64,000 bases of DNA from UBA12202 sp002691725. GTDB taxonomy: Bacteria; Pseudomonadota; Alphaproteobacteria; Puniceispirillales; UBA1172. Positions 45,503 to 54,565 of this stretch are shown here, piece by piece; positions within the stretch are counted from its first letter, which is position 1; each line of letters starts with the position of its first letter. Position numbers and translations under genes: made by a program. The notes under the pieces are model-generated. The model was given only the letters and a program-made list of their open reading frames with translations, searched no databases and was not told the origin of the DNA. The stretch is taken from the NCBI GenBank assembly GCA_965660675.1, contig CBFIAU010000001.1:1-64000 (forward strand). The letters are read 5' to 3'.

Positions 45503-46032
45503 CGGCTTCAACACATGATACGCGCGCGACATTGGCGGAAGATGTCTTATCACTCGCGCGAGACAACAATATAAATCTGGTGACAGCGGAAAGTTGCACA
45601 GGCGGATTAATCATTGCCGCCTTGACCGATATCGCTGGATCATCTGATGTCGTTGATCGCGGCTTTATCACCTATTCTAACGCCGCCAAGACAGCCATGC
45701 TCAATGTTCCTGCTGATATGATTGCAGACCATGGCGCGGTCAGCAAAGACGTGGCTATGGCAATGGCAGAAGGCGCATGCCAAAATGCTGATCACACCGA
45801 TAATAGCGGCATAGCTGCGGTTGCCGTGACTGGTATTGCTGGTCCTGCTGGCGGCACGCCGCAAAAACCGGTAGGCACGGTTTGGTTTGGGTTACATATT
45901 CAATATCAAGGATCGAGCAAAACCTTAAGCTGGGTTGAGCATTTTAAGGGGGATAGAGACGATATCAGGCAAGCGACCGTTCATTCTGCCTTAACCCAAC
46001 TCAAAACCCAGATAACAGCCTTAACGCCATAA
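45499..46032 (+). CDS. pncC: Nicotinamide-nucleotide amidohydrolase (PncC/CinA C-terminal type)
   Basis: Deamidates nicotinamide mononucleotide to nicotinic acid mononucleotide for NAD recycling. It is 177 residues, the stand-alone CinA C-terminal domain. Motifs are VTAESCTGGLIIAALTDIAG with the catalytic Ser, VDRGFITYSNAAK, and VTGIAGPAGGTPQKPVGTVWFGL. ATG 45499 is chosen because it forms an ATGA overlap with the pgpA stop; an earlier in-frame start at 45487 lies within pgpA. Confidence 0.92.
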   Translation: MTASTHDTRATLAEDVLSLARDNNINLVTAESCTGGLIIAALTDIAGSSDVVDRGFITYSNAAKTAMLNVPADMIADHGAVSKDVAMAMAEGACQNADHTDNSGIAAVAVTGIAGPAGGTPQKPVGTVWFGLHIQYQGSSKTLSWVEHFKGDRDDIRQATVHSALTQLKTQITALTP

Positions 46033-46045
46033 CTGATCATTTAGT

Positions 46046-46510
46046 TTATTTGGGCTGGTCAGGTAACGCGCTACCAAGACGCGGATATAGCGTGTCAGCG
46101 CGGGTCTCAAAAGCGCGCACCATGCGCTTAACCGCTTCAGAAAACAGCGTTTCAATAACCGATTGAAAGAACCGTGAGCGAAACTCAAAATCAACGTGAA
46201 AGTCGATTAAGCATCCCCCCTCATGCGGTTTGAAATGCCATTGGTTTTCTAAATACTTAAAAGGCCCTTCGGCATATTGCACATAAATCTTAAGCTGTTC
46301 AGGATCAAAATCCACATATGATGTAAACTTTTCCCGATAGATACGAAAACCAATCATCAGATCAGCGATCATTTTTTCGTCATCTTGTGATCTGATCCGC
46401 GCCGCCAAACACCACGGCAAAAATTGTGGATAGGCATTCACATCTGACACAAGATGATACAAATTTACTGGTAAATGCGGGACTAGGCGCTGTTCGGCAT
46501 GCTGAGTCAT
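46046..46510 (-). CDS. RatA/Coq10-family START-like protein
   Basis: A 154-residue START-fold protein. The motif LVSDVNAYPQFLPWCLAARI is the family hallmark, with VDFHVDFEFRSRFFQSVI near the C-terminus. Relatives include the mitochondrial ubiquinone-binding Coq10 and E. coli RatA, described as blocking ribosome subunit association. In alphaproteobacteria next to lipA, a quinone-binding role is more likely (inference). It starts 5 nt after the lipA stop. Confidence 0.88.
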   Translation of the reverse strand: MTQHAEQRLVPHLPVNLYHLVSDVNAYPQFLPWCLAARIRSQDDEKMIADLMIGFRIYREKFTSYVDFDPEQLKIYVQYAEGPFKYLENQWHFKPHEGGCLIDFHVDFEFRSRFFQSVIETLFSEAVKRMVRAFETRADTLYPRLGSALPDQPK

Positions 46511-46515
46511 TCAAT

Positions 46516-47490
46516 TTATGATCTCGCTAAACGGTTTTGCCGTTCAGCCCTGAGACGCGCAAAATCCTCATCAGCATGATAAGATGACCGCGTTAAAGGT
46601 GTTGCAGATATCAATAAAAATCCCTTGGTTGCGCCGCGCTGTGATAATTGACTAAACTCATCAGGTGTCCAAAAGCGATCAATCGGATGATGCTTTGGTG
46701 TTGGCTGAAGATATTGACCAATCGTCATAAAATCAATATCAGCGCTGCGCATATCATCCATCACTTGTAACACTTCTTCCATGCCTTCGCCCAAGCCTAC
46801 CATGATACCTGATTTAGTGAAAATCTCTGGATCAAGTGCTTTTACCTGATGCAGCAGATTAAGGGAATGAAAATATCGCGCCCCCGGCCTTACTGATGGA
46901 TATAATCGGGGAATGGTTTCAAGATTATGATTAAAGACATCTGGTTTAGCCCTAACCACAATTTCTAAAGCACCATCTTTTTTCAGAAAGTCAGGGGTTA
47001 AAATCTCTATCGTGGTCGCAGGCGAGGATGCTCTGATAGCGGTAATCACTTGCGCGAAATGATTGGCTCCGCCATCATCTAAATCGTCTCTATCGACGGA
47101 GGTAATGACAACATGCGCCAAAGACAGGCTCGCCACCGCATCGGCGACACGTTCAGGTTCATGCGGGTCTAACTGATCAGGACGGCCAGTCGCCACATTG
47201 CAAAAGGCACAGGCACGGGTACAAACCGAGCCAAGGATCATCATCGTGGCATGTTTCTTTGCCCAGCACTCACCAATATTAGGGCATGCCGCTTCTTCGC
47301 ATACGGTGACCAGATTTTGGTCATGAATAATTTGCCGCGTGGCTTCATATCCTGCTGATTGCGGGGCTTTTACACGCAACCAATCCGGTCTCCTAGGCTG
47401 AGGTCTTTCGGGGTTTTTAGCCTTTTCGGGATGTCTTGCCGCGCCTCGTAACCCCTTGCCGCGAAATATAACACTATCATCACTCATCAT
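46516..47490 (-). CDS. lipA: Lipoyl synthase
   Basis: Radical-SAM enzyme that inserts two sulfurs into octanoyl-lipoyl domains, here serving the adjacent PdhC and PdhB lipoyl domains. It is 324 residues from ATG 47490; GTG 47499 is also in frame. The auxiliary cluster motif CEEAACPNIGEC and the radical-SAM CTRACAFCNVATGRP motif are present, and the C-terminal region has the RSSYHADEDF sequence with its conserved Ser-rich end. It directly follows lpd. Confidence 0.96.
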   Translation of the reverse strand: MMSDDSVIFRGKGLRGAARHPEKAKNPERPQPRRPDWLRVKAPQSAGYEATRQIIHDQNLVTVCEEAACPNIGECWAKKHATMMILGSVCTRACAFCNVATGRPDQLDPHEPERVADAVASLSLAHVVITSVDRDDLDDGGANHFAQVITAIRASSPATTIEILTPDFLKKDGALEIVVRAKPDVFNHNLETIPRLYPSVRPGARYFHSLNLLHQVKALDPEIFTKSGIMVGLGEGMEEVLQVMDDMRSADIDFMTIGQYLQPTPKHHPIDRFWTPDEFSQLSQRGATKGFLLISATPLTRSSYHADEDFARLRAERQNRLARS

Positions 47491-47502
47491 TATCAACACA
47501 TA

Positions 47503-48927
47503 CTAGAAATGGATCACTTTATCAAAGGCATCTAGCACAGATTCGTGCATAGCTTCAGATAAAGTTGGGTGCGGAAAGATTGCTTGCATTAATTCGGCCT
47601 CTGTTGCTTCGCATTGCCGGGCGATAACATAGCCTTGAATCAATTCCGTGACTTCGGCGCCAATCATATGCGCGCCAAGCAATTCGCCTGTTTTTTTATC
47701 AAAAATGGTTTTGATCATGCCATCATCATCACCAAGGGCAATCGCCTTACCATTACCACGAAAAGGAAACCGTCCAACGCGAATATCATATCCGGCATCT
47801 AAAGCCGCTTGTTCGGTATATCCAACACTAGCCACTTGCGGCCGGCAATAGGTACAGCCCGGAACATCAAGCGGGTTAATGCCGTGATGATCTGAACTAT
47901 CTTTAATATGTTCAGCGGCAATAATCCCCTCATGACTGGCTTTATGCGCCAGCCAGGGCGCCCCTGTCATATCACCAATGGCGTATATTCCGGCAATATT
48001 CGTCTCACCAACGGCGTTGGTTACAACATGGCCACGATCAAGCGTAATACCAAGGTCTTTGATCCCGATATCCTCAATATTGGCAACAATACCAACCGCC
48101 AGAATCATGCGGTCAGCAGAAATAGTTTGCGCTTTGCCGTCAATGGTTATGCTAGCTTCAACACCAGATTTGGATGCTGCCGCGCTATCTAGCATGGCTT
48201 TTTTATGGATTTTTATGCCTCGCGCCGTGAACAGCTTTTCCGCCATGTCGGATATCTCTGCATCCTCCACTGGCATGATACGGTCTGCCGCCTCAACCAC
48301 CGTCACCGCCACCCCCATATCGGCATAGAATGAGGCAAACTCAATCCCGATCGCCCCTGACCCAATGATGATCAGCGATGCTGGCATTGTCTTAGGCGTC
48401 ATAGCATCACGATAAGTGACAATATTTTCGCCATCAGGGGTGATAGATGGCAACTCCCTCGCCCTTGCGCCTGTTGCCAGAATAACTTTGCCAGCATAGA
48501 GGGTTTCATCCGTTGTATCGGCTTTTCCAAGCGCAATTGGCCATAGTTTATCAGTCTTGGGAAGCACGGAGGCGCTAGCCATAAACACATCAATCTTATT
48601 CTTTTTCATGAGATGGCTAATCCCGCCTGACAATGTTGCCGCAACATCACGCGACCGTTTGACCACACTAGCCAGATCAAAGCTAAGTTTTTCCATGGTG
48701 ATGCCAAATCGGTCAGCGGTTTCAGCCAGATGATAAATCTCTGCTGCACGAAGCAATGCCTTGGTAGGGATACAGCCCCAATTCAAACAGACTCCACCCA
48801 GATTTTCGCGCTCAACAATAGCGGTTTTCAGCCCAAGCTGGCTCGCCCGAATAGCCGCAACATAACCACCAGGGCCGCCACCAATTACAACCACATCATA
48901 GGTTTTTTTATCACTTTGATTAGCCAA
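47503..48927 (-). CDS. lpd: Dihydrolipoyl dehydrogenase (E3)
   Basis: Flavoprotein that reoxidises dihydrolipoamide in the pyruvate dehydrogenase complex. It is 474 residues: FAD motif VVIGGGPGGYVAA, redox-active disulfide GGVCLNWGCIPTK, NAD motif IIGSGAIGIEFASFY, and the C-terminal HPTLSEAMHE catalytic His. The start appears to be TTG at 48927, with AGGAG 9 nt upstream and no in-frame ATG nearby. It lies 9 nt after pdhC. Confidence 0.96.
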   Translation of the reverse strand: MANQSDKKTYDVVVIGGGPGGYVAAIRASQLGLKTAIVERENLGGVCLNWGCIPTKALLRAAEIYHLAETADRFGITMEKLSFDLASVVKRSRDVAATLSGGISHLMKKNKIDVFMASASVLPKTDKLWPIALGKADTTDETLYAGKVILATGARARELPSITPDGENIVTYRDAMTPKTMPASLIIIGSGAIGIEFASFYADMGVAVTVVEAADRIMPVEDAEISDMAEKLFTARGIKIHKKAMLDSAAASKSGVEASITIDGKAQTISADRMILAVGIVANIEDIGIKDLGITLDRGHVVTNAVGETNIAGIYAIGDMTGAPWLAHKASHEGIIAAEHIKDSSDHHGINPLDVPGCTYCRPQVASVGYTEQAALDAGYDIRVGRFPFRGNGKAIALGDDDGMIKTIFDKKTGELLGAHMIGAEVTELIQGYVIARQCEATEAELMQAIFPHPTLSEAMHESVLDAFDKVIHF

Positions 48928-48936
48928 GATTTTCTC

Positions 48937-50226
48937 CTAGATGAGCGCCAGAACCGGATTTTCTACATAGTTTTTGAAAGCTGCCATCCACTCCGCCCCA
49001 ACAGCACCATCAATGACCCGATGATCACCCGAAAGCGTCGCTGTCATCATAGTCGCGGTCGTGATATTACCGTCTTTGACAACAGGTTTCTCAACCCCTG
49101 CGCCAATGGCTAGAATAGCACCATGCGGCGGATTAATGACGGCTGTAAAAGAACTAATGCCATACATGCCAAGATTAGAGATGGTGAAACTGCCGCCCGA
49201 AAACTCCTCTAATTTGAGCTTGCCCGTTTGGGCTTTGGTGACCAGCTCTTTCATCCTGGCTGAAACAGATGTTAACGATAAGATATCAGCACCCCAAACA
49301 ATCGGCGTCACCAATCCGCCATCTAACGCGACAGCAACCGCGATATCGGCATGATGCCATTGACGAATATGATCGCCTTCCCATGACGTGTTGACCCCCG
49401 GCACTTTTATTAATGTTGCCGCCGCCGATTTAATGATCATATCATTAATACTAATTTTCTGCTCATCGGGTAAGGCCGCATTCATTGATTTCCGCATGGC
49501 AATGAGAGTATCTAACTCAATCTCCATATTAAGATAGAAATGCGGTGCATCCTGCATAGATTGCTGAAGCCTTGAGGCAATCACTTTGCGGGTTGAGGAA
49601 ACAGAGATAAGATCGGATTGCGGCTGATACGATGCCATATCCTGCGCTGTTGTTGGTATGGATTGTTGTGGGCTGGCACTAACGGCTTTTGCGCCATCCG
49701 CGCCATATCCATCAGGAAGTGTCTCAATATCGGCTTTGATAATCCGGCCATGTGGCCCTGAGCCAGTGACCGCCGCCAGATTAATACTTTTCTGACCAGC
49801 AATGCGCTTAGCCAAGGGGCTGGCAAAGATACGGTTTTTGGGATGGGCTTCTGGCACCACCTGAGCTGGTTTTGCTTCTGGCTTAACTTCTGGTTCTGGC
49901 TTGGCTTCTGGTTCTGGTTTTGCTTCTGATTCTGGCTTAGCTTCTGGTTTGGGCGCTTCTTCTGATGCGGATAAGGCGGTGGTTTCGCCTTCTGCCAGAA
50001 TTTCGGCTATGGGCGTGCCAACGGCTACCCCTTCGCTGCCCTCGGGGACAAGAATACTAGCCATAACGCCATCATCAAGCGCTTCGACTTCCATCAATGC
50101 TTTATCGGTTTCAATCTCAGCGATCACATCGCCAGAAATAACCGTATCACCCTCATTGACGAGCCATTTGGCTAGCTTGCCCTCAGTCATGGTCGGCGAC
50201 AAGGCCGGCATATTTACAACAGCCAT
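48937..50226 (-). CDS. pdhC: Pyruvate dehydrogenase E2, dihydrolipoamide acetyltransferase
   Basis: Core of the pyruvate dehydrogenase complex; transfers acetyl groups to CoA. It is 429 residues. A single lipoyl domain with the lipoylated Lys in EIETDKALMEVEA near 43, a proline/acid-rich linker (KPEAKPESEAKPEPEAKPEP), a peripheral-subunit-binding domain (FASPLAKRIAGQK), and the catalytic domain ending GDHRVIDGAVGAEWM. A good AGGGGAT site precedes the ATG. The repetitive linker is encoded by repeats of GGCTTCTGGTTC type and may vary in length. Confidence 0.95.
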   Translation of the reverse strand: MAVVNMPALSPTMTEGKLAKWLVNEGDTVISGDVIAEIETDKALMEVEALDDGVMASILVPEGSEGVAVGTPIAEILAEGETTALSASEEAPKPEAKPESEAKPEPEAKPEPEVKPEAKPAQVVPEAHPKNRIFASPLAKRIAGQKSINLAAVTGSGPHGRIIKADIETLPDGYGADGAKAVSASPQQSIPTTAQDMASYQPQSDLISVSSTRKVIASRLQQSMQDAPHFYLNMEIELDTLIAMRKSMNAALPDEQKISINDMIIKSAAATLIKVPGVNTSWEGDHIRQWHHADIAVAVALDGGLVTPIVWGADILSLTSVSARMKELVTKAQTGKLKLEEFSGGSFTISNLGMYGISSFTAVINPPHGAILAIGAGVEKPVVKDGNITTATMMTATLSGDHRVIDGAVGAEWMAAFKNYVENPVLALI

Positions 50227-50229
50227 AAC

Positions 50230-51597
50230 TTATCCCCTTTCTTTCTGATATGTGACCTCATCTACCGCATTAATAATCGTCTCCACTTGCGGCAAGGCCA
50301 AGGCTTCCAGATTGGCGGCATACGGCATAGGAACATCAACGCCTGTCACCCGCTTTGGTGGAGCATCCAGCCAATCAAAGGCTTTTTCAGTCACTTGCGC
50401 TGACAATTCTGCCCCTATGCCAGCAAACGGAAAGCCTTCTTCACAGCTAACAAAGCGGTTGGTTTTCTTAACAGAGTTCAAAATCGTATCAATATCTAGC
50501 GGCCGAAGTGACCGTAAATCAATAACCTCTGCGCTAATGCCCTTTTCAGCCAGTTGATCAGCCGCTTCCAGCGCCTTGCCAACCATGATAGAAAAGGCCG
50601 TGATAGTAACATCACTGCCTTCCCGAACGATATTTGCCTTACCAATGGGAATCAGCAGATCATCATCGTCCGGGACATCAAAACTTTGTCCATACATCAC
50701 TTCATTTTCAAGGAAGATGACCGGATTAGGGTCTCTAATCGCGGCTTTCAGTAACCCTTTGGCATCGGCGGCCGACCATGGCGAGACTACCTTTAGCCCC
50801 GGGCAATGCGCGTACCAACTGGCATAACATTGCGAATGTTGCGCCGCTACCCTTGCCGCCGCCCCGTTTGGCCCTCTGAAAACAATCGGACATCCCATCT
50901 GACCACCAGACATATAAAGCGTTTTTGCCGCCGAATTAATGATCTGATCAATGGCTTGCATGGCAAAGTTAAAGGTCATGAACTCAATCACCGGGCGCAA
51001 TTCGCCAAATGCCGCGCCAACCCCAAGGCCGGCAAAACCCATCTCAGTAATCGGCGTATCAACCACACGTTTGGCGCCAAACTCCTCCAGCAATCCTTGT
51101 GAGACCTTATACGCACCCTGATATTCAGCAACTTCTTCACCCATCAAAAAGACATTCTCATCACGGCGCATTTCTTCTGCCATAGCATCACGCAAGGCTT
51201 CTCTGACGGTTGTGGCAATCATATTGCCAGATACATTATTGCTTGCTGTAAAGACAGGGGATGCTGCTAGCTTATCTGGTGCTGGTGCTGGTTCTAGTTG
51301 TGGTGATGGTTCAGATGCAGGCGCAGGGTTAGATATAAGGCTAGATGCCGCGTCATCATCACCATCCATATCAGCAATCGCGGTTCCAACGGCAATGCCT
51401 TCTTCGCCTTCAGACACATGCAGCGCCGTCACAATGCCGTCATCAAGCGCTTCCACTTCCATCATAGCCTTATCAGTTTCAATCTCAGCGATAACATCAC
51501 CTGAACGGACTTCATCACCGACTTTAACAAACCATTTTGCCAGTTTTCCCTCTGTCATAGTCGGAGATAATGCTGGCATAGTGACGGAATTGCTCAT
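50230..51597 (-). CDS. pdhB: Pyruvate dehydrogenase E1 beta subunit with N-terminal lipoyl domain
   Basis: Forms the decarboxylating E1 component with PdhA. It is 455 residues because an extra lipoyl domain is fused in front (lipoyl Lys in EIETDKAMMEVEAL), a feature common in alphaproteobacteria. After a Pro/Ala-rich linker, the E1 beta fold begins (TVREALRDAMAEEMRR) with DTPITEMGFAGLGVGAAF. ATG 51597 is preceded by GGAGG and overlaps the pdhA stop (ATGA); an upstream in-frame start at 51630 lies inside pdhA. Confidence 0.95.
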   Translation of the reverse strand: MSNSVTMPALSPTMTEGKLAKWFVKVGDEVRSGDVIAEIETDKAMMEVEALDDGIVTALHVSEGEEGIAVGTAIADMDGDDDAASSLISNPAPASEPSPQLEPAPAPDKLAASPVFTASNNVSGNMIATTVREALRDAMAEEMRRDENVFLMGEEVAEYQGAYKVSQGLLEEFGAKRVVDTPITEMGFAGLGVGAAFGELRPVIEFMTFNFAMQAIDQIINSAAKTLYMSGGQMGCPIVFRGPNGAAARVAAQHSQCYASWYAHCPGLKVVSPWSAADAKGLLKAAIRDPNPVIFLENEVMYGQSFDVPDDDDLLIPIGKANIVREGSDVTITAFSIMVGKALEAADQLAEKGISAEVIDLRSLRPLDIDTILNSVKKTNRFVSCEEGFPFAGIGAELSAQVTEKAFDWLDAPPKRVTGVDVPMPYAANLEALALPQVETIINAVDEVTYQKERG

Positions 51598-52712
51598 CTG
51601 ACGCCTCCTTCCAGGATAACATCTGTCCACAGCTCTGCCGGGTCAGGCTCAGGACTTGCTAAGGCAAAATCAGAGGCTTTGATCACATCTGCCTTAATTT
51701 TGGCATCAATGGCTTTAATCTTTTCATTTTCAATGCCTTCACTCAGCAAAATCTCACGCAGACTGTCAATCGGATCACGCTGTTTACGCATGGAATCGAC
51801 TTCTTCTCGCGTTCGATATTTTGCCGGATCAGACATAGAATGGCCGCGATAACGATAGGTTTGCATCTCAAGAATATACGGCCCTTTACCATCACGGCAG
51901 TAGGCCAAAGCCTCAGCCCCAGCTTCGCGGACAGCAAGCACATTCATGCCGTCAACCTGCATCCCCGGAATACCATAAGCCTTACCACGATCCGCCAGCG
52001 CCCGACCAGCGGCGGCACGGCTGACCGATGTTCCCATCCCGTATTGATTATTTTCAATAACAAATACAACTGGCAGCTTCCATAATGCCGCCATATTGAA
52101 GGTTTCATAAACCTGGCCCTGGTTAATCGCGCCATCACCTAAATAGGTCATAGAAACGCCGCCAGTGTCACGATACTTATGCGAAAACGCCAGACCCGCA
52201 CCGATTGGCACTTGTGCTGCAACAATTCCATGACCGCCAAAAAAGCTCTTTTCACGGCTGAACATGTGCATCGAGCCGCCCTTGCCTTTAGAATAGCCAT
52301 CTTTGCGGCCAGTCAACTCCGCCATGACGCCATCAGGGCTCATCCCACATGCCAGCATATGACCATGATCACGATATGAGGTAATGACACTATCGCCTTG
52401 TTTTGATACTGATTGCATGCCAACAACAATCGCCTCTTGCCCGATATAGAGATGGCAAAACCCGCCAATCACGCCCATTCCATAAAGCTGACCTGCCTTT
52501 TCTTCAAAACGGCGGATCATCAGCATGTCTTCATAAAGCCCTAGCATGGTATCGGCATCGGGCTTATCGACCATTTTATTTTTAGGTGGGCGGCCGGGAA
52601 CACGTCTAATGCTGTTCGTTTTGGCATTTTTGCCCGAAGCGGATTGAGCTGATGCTTGAGAAACTGCAGTTTTATCATCTGAGCCGGATGTATTTTTAGA
52701 GCGCGTCGCCAT
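51594..52712 (-). CDS. pdhA: Pyruvate dehydrogenase E1 alpha subunit
   Basis: Thiamine diphosphate-dependent decarboxylase subunit. It is 372 residues with a Ser/Lys-rich N-terminal extension of about 50. YRDHGHMLACG and the thiamine-diphosphate motif GDGAINQGQVYETFNMA through IENNQYGMGTSVSR are intact, and YRYRGHSMSDPAKYRT carries the phosphorylation-loop region of the family. GGAGG precedes the ATG. It is the first gene of pdhA-pdhB-pdhC-lpd-lipA-ratA. Confidence 0.96.
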   Translation of the reverse strand: MATRSKNTSGSDDKTAVSQASAQSASGKNAKTNSIRRVPGRPPKNKMVDKPDADTMLGLYEDMLMIRRFEEKAGQLYGMGVIGGFCHLYIGQEAIVVGMQSVSKQGDSVITSYRDHGHMLACGMSPDGVMAELTGRKDGYSKGKGGSMHMFSREKSFFGGHGIVAAQVPIGAGLAFSHKYRDTGGVSMTYLGDGAINQGQVYETFNMAALWKLPVVFVIENNQYGMGTSVSRAAAGRALADRGKAYGIPGMQVDGMNVLAVREAGAEALAYCRDGKGPYILEMQTYRYRGHSMSDPAKYRTREEVDSMRKQRDPIDSLREILLSEGIENEKIKAIDAKIKADVIKASDFALASPEPDPAELWTDVILEGGVR

Positions 52713-52831
52713 ACCGATCCTCCATAAAGGAAATATAGAACTATTTTTTCAGAAAAACGAAAAATTACAACACATTTTTTATCATTGTTTTAATTGTATA
52801 AATTATATATTAACTGAATTTAGTTAAACTA

Positions 52832-53143
52832 CTAATCAATAAATATAACCATTTCGTCATCAGCATAAAGCCCGTTTTTCTTACGCGCAAGCTCACCCAG
52901 CATATCAGGATCAACGGCATCTGATGAAAGCAGGGCATTTTTTTGCCGCAAAAAGGCTTCTTCGACTTTCAGACGATCAAGTTCAGCTTGGGCAATGATG
53001 ATTTTCTCATTGATAGGGCCGATTGAGGTAAGGCCGCGATCTGTACTGGTCAATTGCAAGGCAAAGAACCAGAGAAAGGTCACCATGATGATATTGAGTG
53101 TCATCTGCCCTGATTTGCGAAGCCAATACATGCGATTATCCAA
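52832..53143 (-). CDS. ftsB: Cell division protein FtsB/DivIC-like
   Basis: A 103-residue bitopic divisome protein. One helix (MTLNIIMVTFLWFFALQLTS, about 14-33) is followed by a coiled coil (INEKIIIAQAELDRLKVEEAFLRQKNALL). The C-terminal DMLGELARKKNGLYADDEMVIF is typical of the septum-formation-initiator family, which bridges FtsL and FtsQ. It lies between enolase and pdhA as in most alphaproteobacteria. Confidence 0.9.
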   Translation of the reverse strand: MDNRMYWLRKSGQMTLNIIMVTFLWFFALQLTSTDRGLTSIGPINEKIIIAQAELDRLKVEEAFLRQKNALLSSDAVDPDMLGELARKKNGLYADDEMVIFID

Positions 53144-53265
53144 TTCCGTATTTTATTTGAGCCTATTGAATCAAAACAACAAATCACCGTCAAGCCTTAT
53201 TTTTGGTAAGCCTGATGTTAAGACAGCATAAAAATCAGAAATGTCGATCTTAATCAGAGAACGCC

Positions 53266-54540
53266 TTAGCGCAGAAACTGTATCCCTGAATAGGTCGCGT
53301 TTGATCCCAGCATTTCCTCAATACGGATCAGCTGATTATATTTTGCCGCCCGATCAGACCGCGAAACAGAGCCTGTTTTAATTTGTCCCGCATTAGTAGC
53401 AACCGCCAGATCAGCGATAAAGTGATCTTCGGTTTCCCCTGACCGGTGTGAGATAACAACCCCCATATCAGCGCGCTGTGCCATCATAATCGCATCCATG
53501 GTTTCGGTCAGCGTGCCGATCTGATTAACCTTGATCAGGATAGCATTTGCCGCCTCTAGCTCAATGCCTTTCACCAGCCGCTCTTGATTGGTGACAAATA
53601 AATCATCACCAACAATCTGCACATTTTCGCCAAGCTCAGACGTCATATGAACATATCCTGTCCAGTCTTCCTCAGCGAACGGGTCTTCAACCGAACTAAT
53701 CGGATAGGCATCAATAAAGTTGCGCCAATATTCAACCATATCCTCACTTGATAGCGACTTGCCCTCACCTTTGAGATGATATTTTCCATCAGAATAAAAC
53801 TCAGTCGCCGCCGCATCAAGCGCAAGCATAATATCTTCACCCGGAACATATCCAGCCTTTTCAATGGCTATCATTATGCTGTCAATGGCTTCGCCTGTCG
53901 TTGTGATGGCAGGAGCAAACCCGCCCTCATCACCAACCGCAACAGAAAGCCCCTTTTCCATCAATATCTTACGCAAGCTATGAAACACCTCTGAGCCGAC
54001 ACGCACCGCCTCACTCAGGCTTGCTGCCGATACAGGCATGATCATAAACTCTTGCACATCAAGGCCGTTATCCGCATGCGCCCCACCATTGAGAATATTC
54101 ATCATCGGCGTTGGCATAATATGCGCGTGCATGCCGCCAATATATCGCCATAACGGCTGTTCAGCAGACATAGCAGCTGCCCGGCAAACCGCCAGGCTTG
54201 CCCCCAAAATCGCATTTGCCCCAAGCCGTGATTTATTCTCAGTCCCATCAAGCATAATCATCGCGTGATCAACCCCATGCTGATCATAGGCATCATGGCC
54301 AATCAAACTATCCGCAATCTCACTATTGACGGTATCAACCGCGCCATTGACCGAGCGGCCGTGATAAATAGATTTATCACCATCACGTCGTTCAACCGCC
54401 TCAAACGCCCCTGTGGACGCGCCAGAAGGAACAGCGGCACGCCCCATTGAGCCATCTTCTAATACTACATCAACCTCAACCGTTGGGTTTCCTCGGCTAT
54501 CCAGAATCTGCCTTGCATGAACGTCAATAATAGTAGTCAT
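53266..54540 (-). CDS. eno: Enolase
   Basis: Interconverts 2-phosphoglycerate and phosphoenolpyruvate in lower glycolysis. It is 424 residues from ATG 54540 (MTTIIDVHARQILDSRGNPTVE, the standard start); an upstream in-frame start at 54609 would add an atypical leader. GAST loop (PSGASTGAFEAVERRD), metal ligands in ALDAAATEF and SVEDPFAEEDW, and SHRSGETEDHFIADLAV are present. It is downstream of kdsA. Confidence 0.97.
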   Translation of the reverse strand: MTTIIDVHARQILDSRGNPTVEVDVVLEDGSMGRAAVPSGASTGAFEAVERRDGDKSIYHGRSVNGAVDTVNSEIADSLIGHDAYDQHGVDHAMIMLDGTENKSRLGANAILGASLAVCRAAAMSAEQPLWRYIGGMHAHIMPTPMMNILNGGAHADNGLDVQEFMIMPVSAASLSEAVRVGSEVFHSLRKILMEKGLSVAVGDEGGFAPAITTTGEAIDSIMIAIEKAGYVPGEDIMLALDAAATEFYSDGKYHLKGEGKSLSSEDMVEYWRNFIDAYPISSVEDPFAEEDWTGYVHMTSELGENVQIVGDDLFVTNQERLVKGIELEAANAILIKVNQIGTLTETMDAIMMAQRADMGVVISHRSGETEDHFIADLAVATNAGQIKTGSVSRSDRAAKYNQLIRIEEMLGSNATYSGIQFLR

Positions 54541-54565
54541 GAGTGGTGCATCCTTTTTTATTAAA

